A DNA stretch of 55,179 bases from Nucisporomicrobium flavum. Lineage in GTDB: Bacteria > Actinomycetota > Actinomycetes > Mycobacteriales > Micromonosporaceae. Each line of letters begins with the position of its first letter. Positions within the stretch are counted from its first letter, which is position 1. Location of the stretch: assembly GCF_016464385.1 (NCBI RefSeq), contig NZ_JADMLH010000032.1, positions 1 to 55,179 on the forward strand, written 5' to 3'. Shown here one piece after another: positions 8,301 through 16,566 of the stretch. The position numbers were made by a program, and so were the translations under genes. The notes beneath the pieces were generated by a model, which saw only the letters and a list, made by a program, of their open reading frames with translations, made no database searches and was not told where the DNA came from.

Positions 8301-8636
8301 CTAGAGCAGCTTGCGGAGCTTGAGCAGGTCGAAGGGGTTGGCCTTGACCGAGACCTGGCGCGAGGCGATCGCGCGGGTGACGTCCAGCCGGCCGGTGACC
8401 AGGGCGACGAGATCGTCACTGTTCGCGGTCAGGGCGATCTTCGCCTTCGGGTCGTCACCGTCCGCGATGTCGAGCAGGCGCCCGCCGGCGAGCCGGGCGT
8501 GGAACGCCGTCGACAGGTCCGGCACCCGGCAGGCGAGCGTGCGGTCCAGGTCGAGCTTGCCGCGTGTCTCGGCGTTGCGGTCCAGCCGGGCCGCCAGGTC
8601 GTGCAACGCCTGCCGGCACTCGTCCACGCTCGCCAT
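8301..8636 (-). CDS. SCP2-like (sterol carrier-type) domain protein
   Basis: 111 residues, ATG 8636, with a good Shine-Dalgarno (GGAGGGAG in the transcript). The sequence LDRTLACRVPDLSTAFHARLAGGRLLDIADGD...KIALTANSDDLVALVTGRLD is the single small SCP2 lipid-binding fold common in actinomycetes. It has no signal peptide and is cytoplasmic. It is transcribed divergently from the histone-like gene across a 138-bp spacer. The ligand is unknown. Confidence 0.78.
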   Translation of the reverse strand: MASVDECRQALHDLAARLDRNAETRGKLDLDRTLACRVPDLSTAFHARLAGGRLLDIADGDDPKAKIALTANSDDLVALVTGRLDVTRAIASRQVSVKANPFDLLKLRKLL

Positions 8637-8774
8637 TCAGCCCGCTCCCTCCGCGACACCCGACGCCGTACGCACGGTACCCGACGGGCGGGCGGGGTAT
8701 GCCTTGTAGCGTGGCACCAGCACGATCCGAGGACTGCGAATCGGCATAGAGCACGGGCGCGAGGGGAGAGGGAC

Positions 8775-9458
8775 ATGCAGGACGCATGGCGGGCGTATCT
8801 GGAGATGGCGCTCGGGCTGACGGAGGCGCCGCGCAAACGGGCCCAGAAGGTGGCCTCCGAGCTGCTGACCAAGGGCGGCGCGACCGCCGGGCAGCTGCAG
8901 GGGCTCGTCGAGGACCTCATGTCCACCGGGCTGGCCAACCGTGAGGCGCTGACCAACATCGTCCGGTACGAGGTGGACCGCGCGCTCGGCAAGGTCGGCC
9001 TGGCCACCGCCGACGAGGTGTCGGAGCTGACCACCCGCGTCCGCGACCTGGAGAAGCAGCTGCGCGCGGCGCAGGCCCGGGCCGATGCGGCCGAGGGCGC
9101 CCCGGCCGGCCTGACCATCGCCGAGCCGGGCCCCGCGGCGGTCGTGCCGCCGGCGAAGAAGGCCGTGGTGAAGAAGGCGCCGGCGAAGAAGGCTGCCAAG
9201 ACGGCGACGCCGAACGCGATGCCCGCCGCGGGCACCACGACCTCCGCCCCGGTGCGCAAGGCGGCGAAGAAGGCCGTGCCGACGCCGGCCACGACGGGTC
9301 CCGCGGCCGAGGCGCCCGAGAAGGCGGTCCCGGCGAAGGCCACCAAGGTCGCCAAGGCCGCCGCGAGGAAGACCGCGGCGAAGAAGACCACCCCCGCGAA
9401 GAGCGCGCCCGCCAAGAAGGCGGCGAGCCCGGAATCCTCGACGCCGGAGGCCTCGTGA
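8775..9458 (+). CDS. Helical protein with Lys/Ala-rich histone-H1-like tail
   Basis: 227 residues, ATG 8775 preceded by GAGGGGAGAGGGA. Residues 1-110 are a helical, coiled-coil-prone domain (SELLTKGGATAGQLQGLVEDL, then TTRVRDLEKQLRAAQARAD) that resembles phasin/polyhydroxyalkanoate-granule-type proteins of actinobacteria. Residues about 130-227 are KKA/AKK repeats like eukaryotic H1 and mycobacterial Hup tails, suggesting nucleic-acid binding. It overlaps the next gene by 4 bp and heads the run towards tlyA. Confidence 0.72.
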   Translation: MQDAWRAYLEMALGLTEAPRKRAQKVASELLTKGGATAGQLQGLVEDLMSTGLANREALTNIVRYEVDRALGKVGLATADEVSELTTRVRDLEKQLRAAQARADAAEGAPAGLTIAEPGPAAVVPPAKKAVVKKAPAKKAAKTATPNAMPAAGTTTSAPVRKAAKKAVPTPATTGPAAEAPEKAVPAKATKVAKAAARKTAAKKTTPAKSAPAKKAASPESSTPEAS

Positions 9459-9757
9459 CATACCCGAACCAGCAGCCGCCCGTCCCGCGCCCGGGCCCGC
9501 CGCCCGGCGGGTTCCGTCCGGCGCCGCCGCCCGGTGGGTTCCGCCCGTCGCCGCCTCCAGGGCACGCTTCGGCGCCGCCGCGGGTGGAGGCGAGCCCCGG
9601 CATCCTCGACGGGTCGGAGACGACCGGGCACCCCGCCGTCGACGCCGTGCTGCAGTCGCTGGCCAACGCCGCCACGCTCGCGCCCGGCGACCAGATCGCC
9701 GAGTACGAGGCCGCGCACCAGGTGCTGCAGGAGACGTTGGCGAGCATCGACCGCTGA
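9455..9757 (+). CDS. Small proline-rich N-terminus / conserved helical C-terminus protein (Rv1693-like position)
   Basis: 100 residues from GTG 9455 (GTGA overlap). Residues 1-45 are Pro/Gly-rich with repeats of PPPGGFRP. The C-terminal 40 residues (VDAVLQSLANAATLAPGDQI and on) form a conserved amphipathic helix pair found in small proteins just upstream of tlyA in actinobacteria. No function is known. The conserved place between the HAD gene and tlyA suggests it is real despite its size. Confidence 0.75.
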   Translation: MTYPNQQPPVPRPGPPPGGFRPAPPPGGFRPSPPPGHASAPPRVEASPGILDGSETTGHPAVDAVLQSLANAATLAPGDQIAEYEAAHQVLQETLASIDR

Positions 9758-9785
9758 TGACCCGTACCCCCGAAAGGGTGTTCTG

Positions 9786-10646
9786 ATGGCCCGCCGCGCG
9801 CGGTTGGACGCCGAGCTCGTGCGCCGCAAGCTCGCCCGCTCCCGGGAGCAGGCCGCCGCCCTGGTGGCGGCCGGCCGGGTGCAGGTGCGCGGCACCGTGG
9901 CGGCCAAGGTCGCCACCATGATCGACCCGGCGGACCCGGTCGTGGTGACCGGCGAGGACCCGGCCGACGAGTACGTCTCGCGCGGCAGCCACAAGCTGGC
10001 GGGTGCCCTCAAGGCGTTCGCGGGCCTGCCCGTGCGGGGACGCCGCTGCCTCGACGCGGGCGCGTCCACCGGCGGCTTCACCGACGTGCTGCTGCGCGGT
10101 GGCGCCGCCCACGTGTACGCGGTCGACGTCGGCTACGGCCAGCTCGCGTGGCCGCTGCGCACCGATGAGCGCGTGACGGTGATGGAACGTACCAATGTCC
10201 GTACGTTGATCCCGGACATGCTCGGCGGGCCGGTGCAGCTGACCGTCGCCGACCTGTCGTTCATCTCGCTGCGCCTGGTGCTGCCCGCGCTGGCCGCCTG
10301 CACCGCGCCGGACGGCGACCTGGCGCTGATGGTCAAGCCGCAGTTCGAGGTCGGCAAGGAACGGGTCGGCTCCGGCGGCGTGGTGCGTGACCCGCTGCTG
10401 CGCGCCGAGGCGGTCGTGGACGTGGCCGCCGCCGCCGCGGAGCAGGGGCTGGGTGTGGCCGGCGTCGCCGCGAGCCCGCTGCCCGGTCCCAGCGGAAACG
10501 TCGAGTTCTTCGTCTGGTTCCGGCGGGGGGCACCGCCGGTGGACCCCGAGCGGGTGCGCGCGGTGGTCGCCGCCGGGCCCTCCGGCGCGGTAACCTCCGC
10601 CGGGTCGGTACCGACGCCGGATTCGCCCCCCTTGGAGGACGTGTGA
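9786..10646 (+). CDS. tlyA: TlyA-family rRNA 2'-O-methyltransferase
   Basis: 286 residues, ATG 9786 with GAAAGGG upstream; the frame is open further upstream, but the S4 domain starts at RARLDAELVRRKLARS. It has an N-terminal S4 RNA-binding domain (1-60) and an FtsJ/RrmJ-type Rossmann methyltransferase (LDAGASTGGFTDVLL as SAM motif I, VKPQFEVG as the lysine motif). In mycobacteria TlyA methylates 16S and 23S rRNA (C1409, C1920), which confers capreomycin/viomycin sensitivity. It is followed by a mini-ORF and nadK. Confidence 0.93.
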   Translation: MARRARLDAELVRRKLARSREQAAALVAAGRVQVRGTVAAKVATMIDPADPVVVTGEDPADEYVSRGSHKLAGALKAFAGLPVRGRRCLDAGASTGGFTDVLLRGGAAHVYAVDVGYGQLAWPLRTDERVTVMERTNVRTLIPDMLGGPVQLTVADLSFISLRLVLPALAACTAPDGDLALMVKPQFEVGKERVGSGGVVRDPLLRAEAVVDVAAAAAEQGLGVAGVAASPLPGPSGNVEFFVWFRRGAPPVDPERVRAVVAAGPSGAVTSAGSVPTPDSPPLEDV

Positions 10647-10693
10647 CCCGCTCCGCGCTGTCAGCCGCGCCGGCCCGGCAGGTCGTCGCATGA
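10643..10693 (+). CDS. 16-codon mini-ORF coupling tlyA to nadK
   Basis: GTG 10643 overlaps the tlyA TGA (GTGTGA) and has an excellent Shine-Dalgarno (GGAGG at 10635-10639). It encodes VTRSALSAAPARQVVA and stops in ATGA, overlapping the nadK start. Its first six residues (VTRSAL) nearly copy those of NadK (MSRSAL), and the 16-bp DNA segments are alike (13 of 16), 47 bp apart. The likely origin is a local duplication of the nadK 5' end; the likely effect is translational coupling. Confidence 0.5.
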   Translation: MTRSALSAAPARQVVA

Positions 10694-11577
10694 GCCGCTC
10701 GGCGCTCATGGTGACGCACACCGGCCGGCGGCAGAGCACCCAGCACGCCAAGGCCGTCGCGGCCGACCTGGTCGCGGCCGGCTTCGAGGTGCGGGTGCTG
10801 GCTGAGGAGGTGGCCGACCTCGAGCTGCCGCCCGGCGTGACGCCGGTGGACGACCCGACCGCCGCGGAGGGCGTCGAGATCGTGTTCGCGCTCGGCGGCG
10901 ACGGCACGTTCCTGCGCGCCGCCGAGCTCGCCCGGCCGGCGAAGGTGCCGCTGCTCGGCATCAACCTCGGCAAGGTGGGCTTCCTCGCCGAGGCGGAGCT
11001 GCAGAACATCGACGAGACCGTGCGCGACATCGTCGCCGGTGACTACACCGTGGACGAGCGCCTCACCCTCGACGTGCGCGCCGAGTACGACGGCCGGCTG
11101 ATCGCCGAGTCGTGGGCCCTCAACGAGGTCAGCGTCGAGAAGGGGCAGCGCGCGCAGATGCTCGAGCTGCTCGTCGACGTCGACGGGCGGCCGCTGTCCC
11201 GGTACGGGTGCGACGGTGTCGTGTGTGCCACACCGACGGGCTCGACGGCGTACGCGTTCTCGGCCGGTGGTCCCGTGGTGTGGCCGGAGGTGGAGGCGCT
11301 GCTGCTCGTGCCGATCAGCGCGCACGCGTTGTTCAGCCGGCCCATCGTGACCGCGCCGACCTCCACGTTCGTGCTGACCGTGGACCCGTACACGTCGTTC
11401 GCGGTGCTGTGCTGCGACGGGCGGCGGACGTGGGACCTCCCGCCGGGCGCCCAGGTCACCGTCGAGCGGGGACAGCTGCCGGTGCGACTCGTACGCCTCA
11501 AGCCGCGCCCGTTCACCGACACGCTCGTGGCGAAGTTCCACCTGCCGGTGGAGGGCTGGCGCGGTAATCGACGCTGA
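10690..11577 (+). CDS. nadK: NAD kinase
   Basis: 295 residues, ATG 10690 within ATGA. GGDGTFLRAAE (69-79) is the diphosphate-binding signature, ALNEVSVEK is the conserved NE/D motif, and TPTGSTAYAFSAGGP is the catalytic-loop region. It phosphorylates NAD (ATP- or polyphosphate-dependent in mycobacteria) to give NADP. There is no Shine-Dalgarno of its own, so translation probably depends on the mini-ORF or on tlyA. The stop TGA overlaps an ATG of the following frame. Confidence 0.95.
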   Translation: MSRSALMVTHTGRRQSTQHAKAVAADLVAAGFEVRVLAEEVADLELPPGVTPVDDPTAAEGVEIVFALGGDGTFLRAAELARPAKVPLLGINLGKVGFLAEAELQNIDETVRDIVAGDYTVDERLTLDVRAEYDGRLIAESWALNEVSVEKGQRAQMLELLVDVDGRPLSRYGCDGVVCATPTGSTAYAFSAGGPVVWPEVEALLLVPISAHALFSRPIVTAPTSTFVLTVDPYTSFAVLCCDGRRTWDLPPGAQVTVERGQLPVRLVRLKPRPFTDTLVAKFHLPVEGWRGNRR

Positions 11578-11613
11578 TGAGCGGCCCGCGGTGGGCAATT
11601 GTCGGTGGGCACC

Positions 11614-11628
11614 GATACTGTTCGCCTG
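11614..11628 (+). promoter_or_regulatory. Candidate leaderless promoter of recN
   Basis: GATACT (11614-11619) sits 8 nt before GTG 11628, the spacing expected when transcription starts at the initiation codon. There is no Shine-Dalgarno before this GTG. No clear -35 box is visible. Confidence 0.4.
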
Positions 11629-13373
11629 TGCTGGAGGAACTTCGGATCACCGGGCTGGGCGTCATCGACGACACGACGTTGCGGCTGACCACGGGCATGA
11701 ACGCCATCACCGGTGAGACCGGCGCGGGCAAGACGATGGTGGTGACCGGGCTCGGGCTGCTCTTCGGCGGCCGGGCCGACGCCGGGCGGGTGCGGGCCGA
11801 CCCGGGCCGGGCGGTGGTGGAGGGGCGGCTGCGCCTCGGCGGCGCGCTCGGCGACTCGGTGCAGACCCGCATCGCTGACGCCGGCGGCGAGGTCGACGAC
11901 GACGGTTCCGTGCTGCTGAGCCGCACGGTGACGATCGAGGGCCGCTCGCGCGCGCACGTCGGCGGCCGCAGCATGCCGGTCGCGATGCTCAGCGAGGTCG
12001 GCGAGCAGGTCGTGGCCGTGCACGGGCAGTCCGACCAGCTGCGCCTGCTGCGCCCGGCCGAGCAGCGGGCCGCCCTGGACCGCTACGCCGGCCCGGAGCA
12101 CGAGAAGCTGCTGGAGACCTACCGGCAGGCGTACACGCAGTGGCGCACCGTGGTGGACGACCTCGCGGACCGCCGGCGCAACGCCCGCGAGCGCAGCCAG
12201 GAGGCCGACCTGCTGAAGCTCGGCCTCGACGAGATCAGCCGGGTCGACCCGCAGCCGGGTGAGGACGACGACCTGCGCGCCGAGCTGCAGCGCCTGGAGC
12301 ACGCCGAGGGGCTGCGCACGGCGGCGGCCCTGGCGGCGCAGGCCCTGGCGGGCGGCGTGGAGGCGACCGACGACACCCCGGACGCGACGACGCTGCTGGG
12401 CACCGCCCGGCGCACCCTGGAGGCGCAGTCGGGCGTCGACCCCGCGCTGGGTGAGCTGGCCGCGCGGGTGGAGGAGGCGGCCACGCTCGTCGCCGACGTG
12501 TCGTCGGAGCTGTCGGCCTACCTGGACCAGCTCGACGCGGACCCGGCGCGGCTGGAGGCCATCTACGAGCGGCGGGCGGCGCTGCGGGCGCTCACCCGTA
12601 AGTACGCGGACGACGTCGAGGGTGTCATCGCCTGGGCCGACCACGCCCGCACCCGGCTGGCGGCGCTGGACACCTCCGACGAGCTGCTCGAGGAGCTCGA
12701 CAAGGAGCGCCAGCGGCTCGCGGCGCAGGTCGCCGAGCTGGCCGGGCGGCTGACGGCGGCCCGCACGGAGGCCGCCGGGCGCTTCGCCGAGCAGGTCAGC
12801 GTCGAGCTGGCCGGGCTGGCGATGCCGCACGCGCGCGTGGAGATCGTGGTGCTGCCGCGTTCGGCGGGGCGCGACGAGCCGTCCATCGACGGGCTGGCGG
12901 CCGGTCCGGACGGCGCCGACGAGATCGAGCTGCGGCTGATCGCCCACCCGGGCGCTCCCGCGCTGCCGCTGCAGAAGGGCGCCTCGGGCGGTGAGCTGTC
13001 CCGGGTCATGCTGGCGATCGAGGTGGTGTTCGCCGGGGCGGGCGGACCGCCGACGCTGGTCTTCGACGAGGTGGACGCGGGCGTGGGCGGCCAGGCGGCG
13101 GTGGAGATCGGGCGCCGGCTGGCCCGGCTGGCCCGTACCCACCAGGTGCTGGTGGTGACGCACCTGCCGCAGGTGGCCGCGTTCGCCGACCGGCACCTCG
13201 TGGTCGCCAAGGACACGGGTGGCGCCATCACCACCAGCGGTGTGAAGATCGTGGAGGAGACCGACCGGGCCCGGGAGCTCGCCCGGATGCTGGCCGGTCT
13301 GCCCGACTCCGACCTGGGTATCGCGCACGCCGAGGAACTGCTGGCGGTGGCCGACCGGGAGAAGCGGGCCTGA
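11628..13373 (+). CDS. recN: DNA repair ATPase RecN
   Basis: 581 residues from GTG 11628; an in-frame ATG at 11577 (TGATG overlap with nadK) would add 17 residues that family members lack. N-terminal LEELRITGLGVIDD and Walker A GETGAGKT, long coiled-coil arms (about 160-370), SMC-type signature KGASGGELSRVMLA and Walker B LVFDEVDAGVGG. It is an SMC-like protein recruited to double-strand breaks. Its place between nadK and steA is conserved in actinobacteria. Confidence 0.94.
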   Translation: MLEELRITGLGVIDDTTLRLTTGMNAITGETGAGKTMVVTGLGLLFGGRADAGRVRADPGRAVVEGRLRLGGALGDSVQTRIADAGGEVDDDGSVLLSRTVTIEGRSRAHVGGRSMPVAMLSEVGEQVVAVHGQSDQLRLLRPAEQRAALDRYAGPEHEKLLETYRQAYTQWRTVVDDLADRRRNARERSQEADLLKLGLDEISRVDPQPGEDDDLRAELQRLEHAEGLRTAAALAAQALAGGVEATDDTPDATTLLGTARRTLEAQSGVDPALGELAARVEEAATLVADVSSELSAYLDQLDADPARLEAIYERRAALRALTRKYADDVEGVIAWADHARTRLAALDTSDELLEELDKERQRLAAQVAELAGRLTAARTEAAGRFAEQVSVELAGLAMPHARVEIVVLPRSAGRDEPSIDGLAAGPDGADEIELRLIAHPGAPALPLQKGASGGELSRVMLAIEVVFAGAGGPPTLVFDEVDAGVGGQAAVEIGRRLARLARTHQVLVVTHLPQVAAFADRHLVVAKDTGGAITTSGVKIVEETDRARELARMLAGLPDSDLGIAHAEELLAVADREKRA

Positions 13374-13458
13374 CGGGGCGATCGTTTTGCCCCTTTTGGG
13401 GGTGACCTTGTGCATGTCGCGTACGAGGCTCTCGATCGGCCGTGTCAGGATGGCCGGG

Positions 13459-14637
13459 ATGCGACTTCCCACCTTGCGCCGGACCCGGAGCGTCGAACCC
13501 GGGGCTGTCTCCGGCACCGCCCGTCTCGACCGCCGGACCAAGCGCCTGGTCGGGCGGCTGCGCCCCGGTGACATCGCGGTCATCGACCACGTGGACATCG
13601 ACCGGGTCGCCGCCGACTCGCTGGTCGCCGTCGGGGTGGCCGCCGTGCTCAACGCCAAGCCGTCGATCTCCGGGCGCTACCCGAACCTGGGTCCCGAGGT
13701 GCTCGTGCAGGCCGGCATCGTGCTCATCGACGACCTCGGCGAGGGCGTCTTCGACCGGCTGAGCGAGGGCGACCTGGTCAGCCTCGACAACGACTCCGTG
13801 CTGCTCAACGGGGAGCCCGTGGCCACCGGCGTGCGGCAGGACGCGCAGAGCGTGGCCGCCGCGATGGCCGACGCCCGTGAGGGCCTGTCCGTGCAGCTCG
13901 AGGCGTTCGCCGCGAACACCATGGACTACCTCAAGCAGGAACGGGACCTGCTGCTCGACGGCGTCGGCGTGCCGGACATCGACACCCGCATCGCCGGGCG
14001 GCACGTGCTCATCGTCGTGCGCGGGTACGACTACAAGGCCGACCTGGACGTGCTGCGGCCGTACATCCGCGAGTTCAAGCCGGTGCTCATCGGCGTGGAC
14101 GGCGGCGCCGACGCGCTGGTGGAGTCCGGGTACACGCCCGACATGATCATCGGGGACATGGACTCGGTCACCGACGACGTGCTGCGCTGCGGTGCCGAGG
14201 TGGTCGTGCACGCGTACCCGGACGGGCGCGCCCCCGGGCTGGACCGGGTGCACGGGCTGGGGGTGCAGGCGACCACGTTCCCGGCGGCCGCCACCAGCGA
14301 GGACCTGGCCATGCTGCTGGCCGACGAGAAGGGCGCCTCGCTCATCGTCGCCGTCGGCACCCACGCCAACCTGGTGGAGTTCCTGGACAAGGGGCGCGGC
14401 GGCATGGCGTCGACGTTCCTCACCCGGCTCAAGGTCGGCGGGAAGCTCGTCGACGCCAAGGGCGTGAGCCGGCTCTACAAGCAGAACATCTCCGGGTCGT
14501 CGCTGCTGCTGCTCGTGCTGTCCGCGGTCGCGGCGATGGCCTCCGCGGTGGCCGTGTCGACCGTCGGCCAGGCGTACCTCTCCGTGGCTTCCGAGTGGTG
14601 GGACAATCTCGTCTTCCAGTTAGGACAGCTCTTCTAG
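13459..14637 (+). CDS. steA: SteA-like cell-division protein (thiamine-pyrophosphokinase-fold, TM anchored)
   Basis: 392 residues from ATG 13459 (ATG 13450 adds three residues; the frame is open to 13387). The cytoplasmic part has a TPK-like domain (GVDGGADALVESGYTPDMIIGDMDSV near 215-240) and one C-terminal membrane helix (SSLLLLVLSAVAAMASAVAVS). It matches Rv1697 and corynebacterial SteA, which with SteB activates the peptidoglycan hydrolase RipA at the septum. The steB partner follows 40 bp downstream. The catalytic TPK function is probably lost, in line with the family. Confidence 0.87.
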   Translation: MRLPTLRRTRSVEPGAVSGTARLDRRTKRLVGRLRPGDIAVIDHVDIDRVAADSLVAVGVAAVLNAKPSISGRYPNLGPEVLVQAGIVLIDDLGEGVFDRLSEGDLVSLDNDSVLLNGEPVATGVRQDAQSVAAAMADAREGLSVQLEAFAANTMDYLKQERDLLLDGVGVPDIDTRIAGRHVLIVVRGYDYKADLDVLRPYIREFKPVLIGVDGGADALVESGYTPDMIIGDMDSVTDDVLRCGAEVVVHAYPDGRAPGLDRVHGLGVQATTFPAAATSEDLAMLLADEKGASLIVAVGTHANLVEFLDKGRGGMASTFLTRLKVGGKLVDAKGVSRLYKQNISGSSLLLLVLSAVAAMASAVAVSTVGQAYLSVASEWWDNLVFQLGQLF

Positions 14638-14677
14638 CCGGCCACCCGCCTGCGAAACGACCAAGAGGCTTTCTCCC

Positions 14678-15607
14678 GTGATCAACTTCCGGTACCACGT
14701 GGTGTCGCTCACCGCGGTCTTCCTCGCCCTCGCCATCGGGCTGGTGGTGGGCACCGCCGCGCTCAACGGGCCGGTGGTCGACACCCTCAAGGACCGCGTC
14801 GACGCGCTGAGCAAGGACAACAGCAACTACCGCGACCAGGCCAACCAGTACCGCGACGAGCTGAACCGCAGCCAGGAGTTCGCGACCCAGGTGTCGCCGG
14901 CGCTGCTCAACGGCAAGCTCACCGGCCGCAAGATCCTCGTCGTGGTGCTGCCGAGCGGCAAGGACTACGCGGACGGCGTGTCCTCGATGCTGGAGGTGGC
15001 CGGGGCCACGATCACCGGCCGGGTCACGATCGAGGACAAGTTCTTCGACCCGGCGAACGCGTACGAGCTGCTCGACCTCGCCGAGCGGGCGTCGCAGACC
15101 ACCGTGCCCGCCGACAAGCTCCCGCTCAACAGCGACGGCGTGGAGACGTCCAGCGCCCTGCTCGCGCTCGCGCTGCTGCAGAAGGCGCCCGCGGTCACCG
15201 ATCAGGACCTGACCGCGGTGCTGACGGCGTACACCGAACCGGGGTACATCGGGGTCTCCAAGGACATGGTGCCGGGCGCGGAGGCGACCGTGGTGGTCTC
15301 CGGGCTGCCGCCGGTCGACCGCGACGCGGGCAAGAAGAACCAGAACGCCGTCACGCTGACGACCCAGTTCTCGGTGAACCGGCCGGTCGTCGTGGCCGGC
15401 AACGGCATCGGCGAGGGCAACCTGATCTCCGAGGTGCGCGGCGACCCGAAGCTGGTCAAGGAGGTGTCCACGGTGGACAACGTGACCACTGCGTACGGCC
15501 AGCTGGCCACCGCGATGGTGACCGTGGAGCGGGTCGTGGCCGCCAAGGTCGGGCAGTACGGCGTGTCCGCCGGTGCGTCGGCGCTGCTCCCGAAGGCCGT
15601 CGGCTGA
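14678..15607 (+). CDS. steB: SteB/MctB-family membrane-anchored periplasmic protein
   Basis: 309 residues, GTG 14678 with AAGAGG upstream. One N-terminal membrane helix (8-30, SLTAVFLALAIGLVVGTAAL), a coiled coil (about 35-70, KDRVDALSKDNSNYRDQAN), then an extracytoplasmic alpha/beta domain. Orthologous by order and pattern to Rv1698 (MctB, proposed in copper efflux) and to corynebacterial SteB. The steA-steB pairing favours the cell-separation role. Confidence 0.87.
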   Translation: MINFRYHVVSLTAVFLALAIGLVVGTAALNGPVVDTLKDRVDALSKDNSNYRDQANQYRDELNRSQEFATQVSPALLNGKLTGRKILVVVLPSGKDYADGVSSMLEVAGATITGRVTIEDKFFDPANAYELLDLAERASQTTVPADKLPLNSDGVETSSALLALALLQKAPAVTDQDLTAVLTAYTEPGYIGVSKDMVPGAEATVVVSGLPPVDRDAGKKNQNAVTLTTQFSVNRPVVVAGNGIGEGNLISEVRGDPKLVKEVSTVDNVTTAYGQLATAMVTVERVVAAKVGQYGVSAGASALLPKAVG

Positions 15608-15702
15608 CCCGGCACCGCCGCCGCCCCCGGCAGGCACGCACCACCTAGACTCAGCGGTCGGCCGCCGTGGGCGCGGCCCCGGCGAGTCAGGAGAACACAC
15701 GC

Positions 15703-16566
15703 ATGGCCAGCAGGGTGAAGTCGTCCGGCATCGGCGCGCTCGCCGCCCGCGCCGCCCTGGCCTGGGTGCGCAGCGATCCGCGCTCCGCCGAGCTCGAGCG
15801 CACGAACTTCCACGGCCGGACGGTCTCGCTCGCCGGCGGGCCCGCCCTGGCCGCCGGCGCCACGCTGGGCGCCGCCGCCGGGGCCGCCAGCGCCTCCGCC
15901 GCCGCGGCGGCCGTCGTGGCGGGAGCGGCCTCGGGAGCGGTCGGTTTCTACGACGACGTGGTCGGCAACCGCCCGGAGCAGAAGACCGCCAAGGGCTTCA
16001 AGGGCCACCTCGGCGCGCTGCGCGAGGGGCGGGTCACCAGCGGCCTCGTGAAGATCGCCGGGGTGGGTGCCGCCAGCCTGGTCGCGGCCACGCTGCTGGC
16101 CCGGGACCCGCGCGTGCGCTCGCACCGGGCGCGGGCCCGCGGCGGCGTGCTGCGCCGCTCGGGCGACGTGCTGCTCGGCGCGGGTGTCATCGCGGGCACG
16201 GCCAACCTGCTCAACCTGCTCGACCTGCGGCCCGGCCGGGCGATCAAGGCCGCCACGATCATCGGTACGCCGCTGGTCGCCGGCCGCGGGGGCGCGATGA
16301 CCGCCGGCACGCTCGGCGCGGGCGCGGCGCTGCTCCCCGACGACCTGGGGGAGACCATCATGCTCGGCGACGCCGGTGCCAACGCGCTGGGCGCGCTGCT
16401 CGGGGTGGCCCTCGCGGCGCGGACCGGTCCGGCCGGGCGCGCGCTGGCGCTGACCGTGCTCGCGGGCCTGACCGCGGCGAGCGAGAAGGTCAGCTTCACC
16501 AAGGTCATCCAGGACACCCCGTGGCTGCGCGAGCTCGACGCGCTGGGCCGCCGCCCGGCTTCGTGA
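15703..16566 (+). CDS. Divergent MraY/WecA-fold (polyprenyl-phosphate phosphotransferase-like) membrane protein
   Basis: 287 residues, ATG 15703 with CAGGAGA. Three signatures of the polyprenyl-P N-acetylhexosamine-1-phosphate transferase family appear in the right order: FYDDVVGN near 84-91 (catalytic Asp pair), NLLNLLDLRPGRA near 168-180 (NxxNxxD) and MLGDAGANALG near 221-231 (GDxG). The protein is shorter than MraY (about 350) and lacks the MraY HHH motif and the usual DG after NLL. It overlaps the flippase gene by 4 bp. Whether it transfers a sugar phosphate or is a degenerate accessory subunit cannot be decided. Confidence 0.75.
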   Translation: MASRVKSSGIGALAARAALAWVRSDPRSAELERTNFHGRTVSLAGGPALAAGATLGAAAGAASASAAAAAVVAGAASGAVGFYDDVVGNRPEQKTAKGFKGHLGALREGRVTSGLVKIAGVGAASLVAATLLARDPRVRSHRARARGGVLRRSGDVLLGAGVIAGTANLLNLLDLRPGRAIKAATIIGTPLVAGRGGAMTAGTLGAGAALLPDDLGETIMLGDAGANALGALLGVALAARTGPAGRALALTVLAGLTAASEKVSFTKVIQDTPWLRELDALGRRPAS

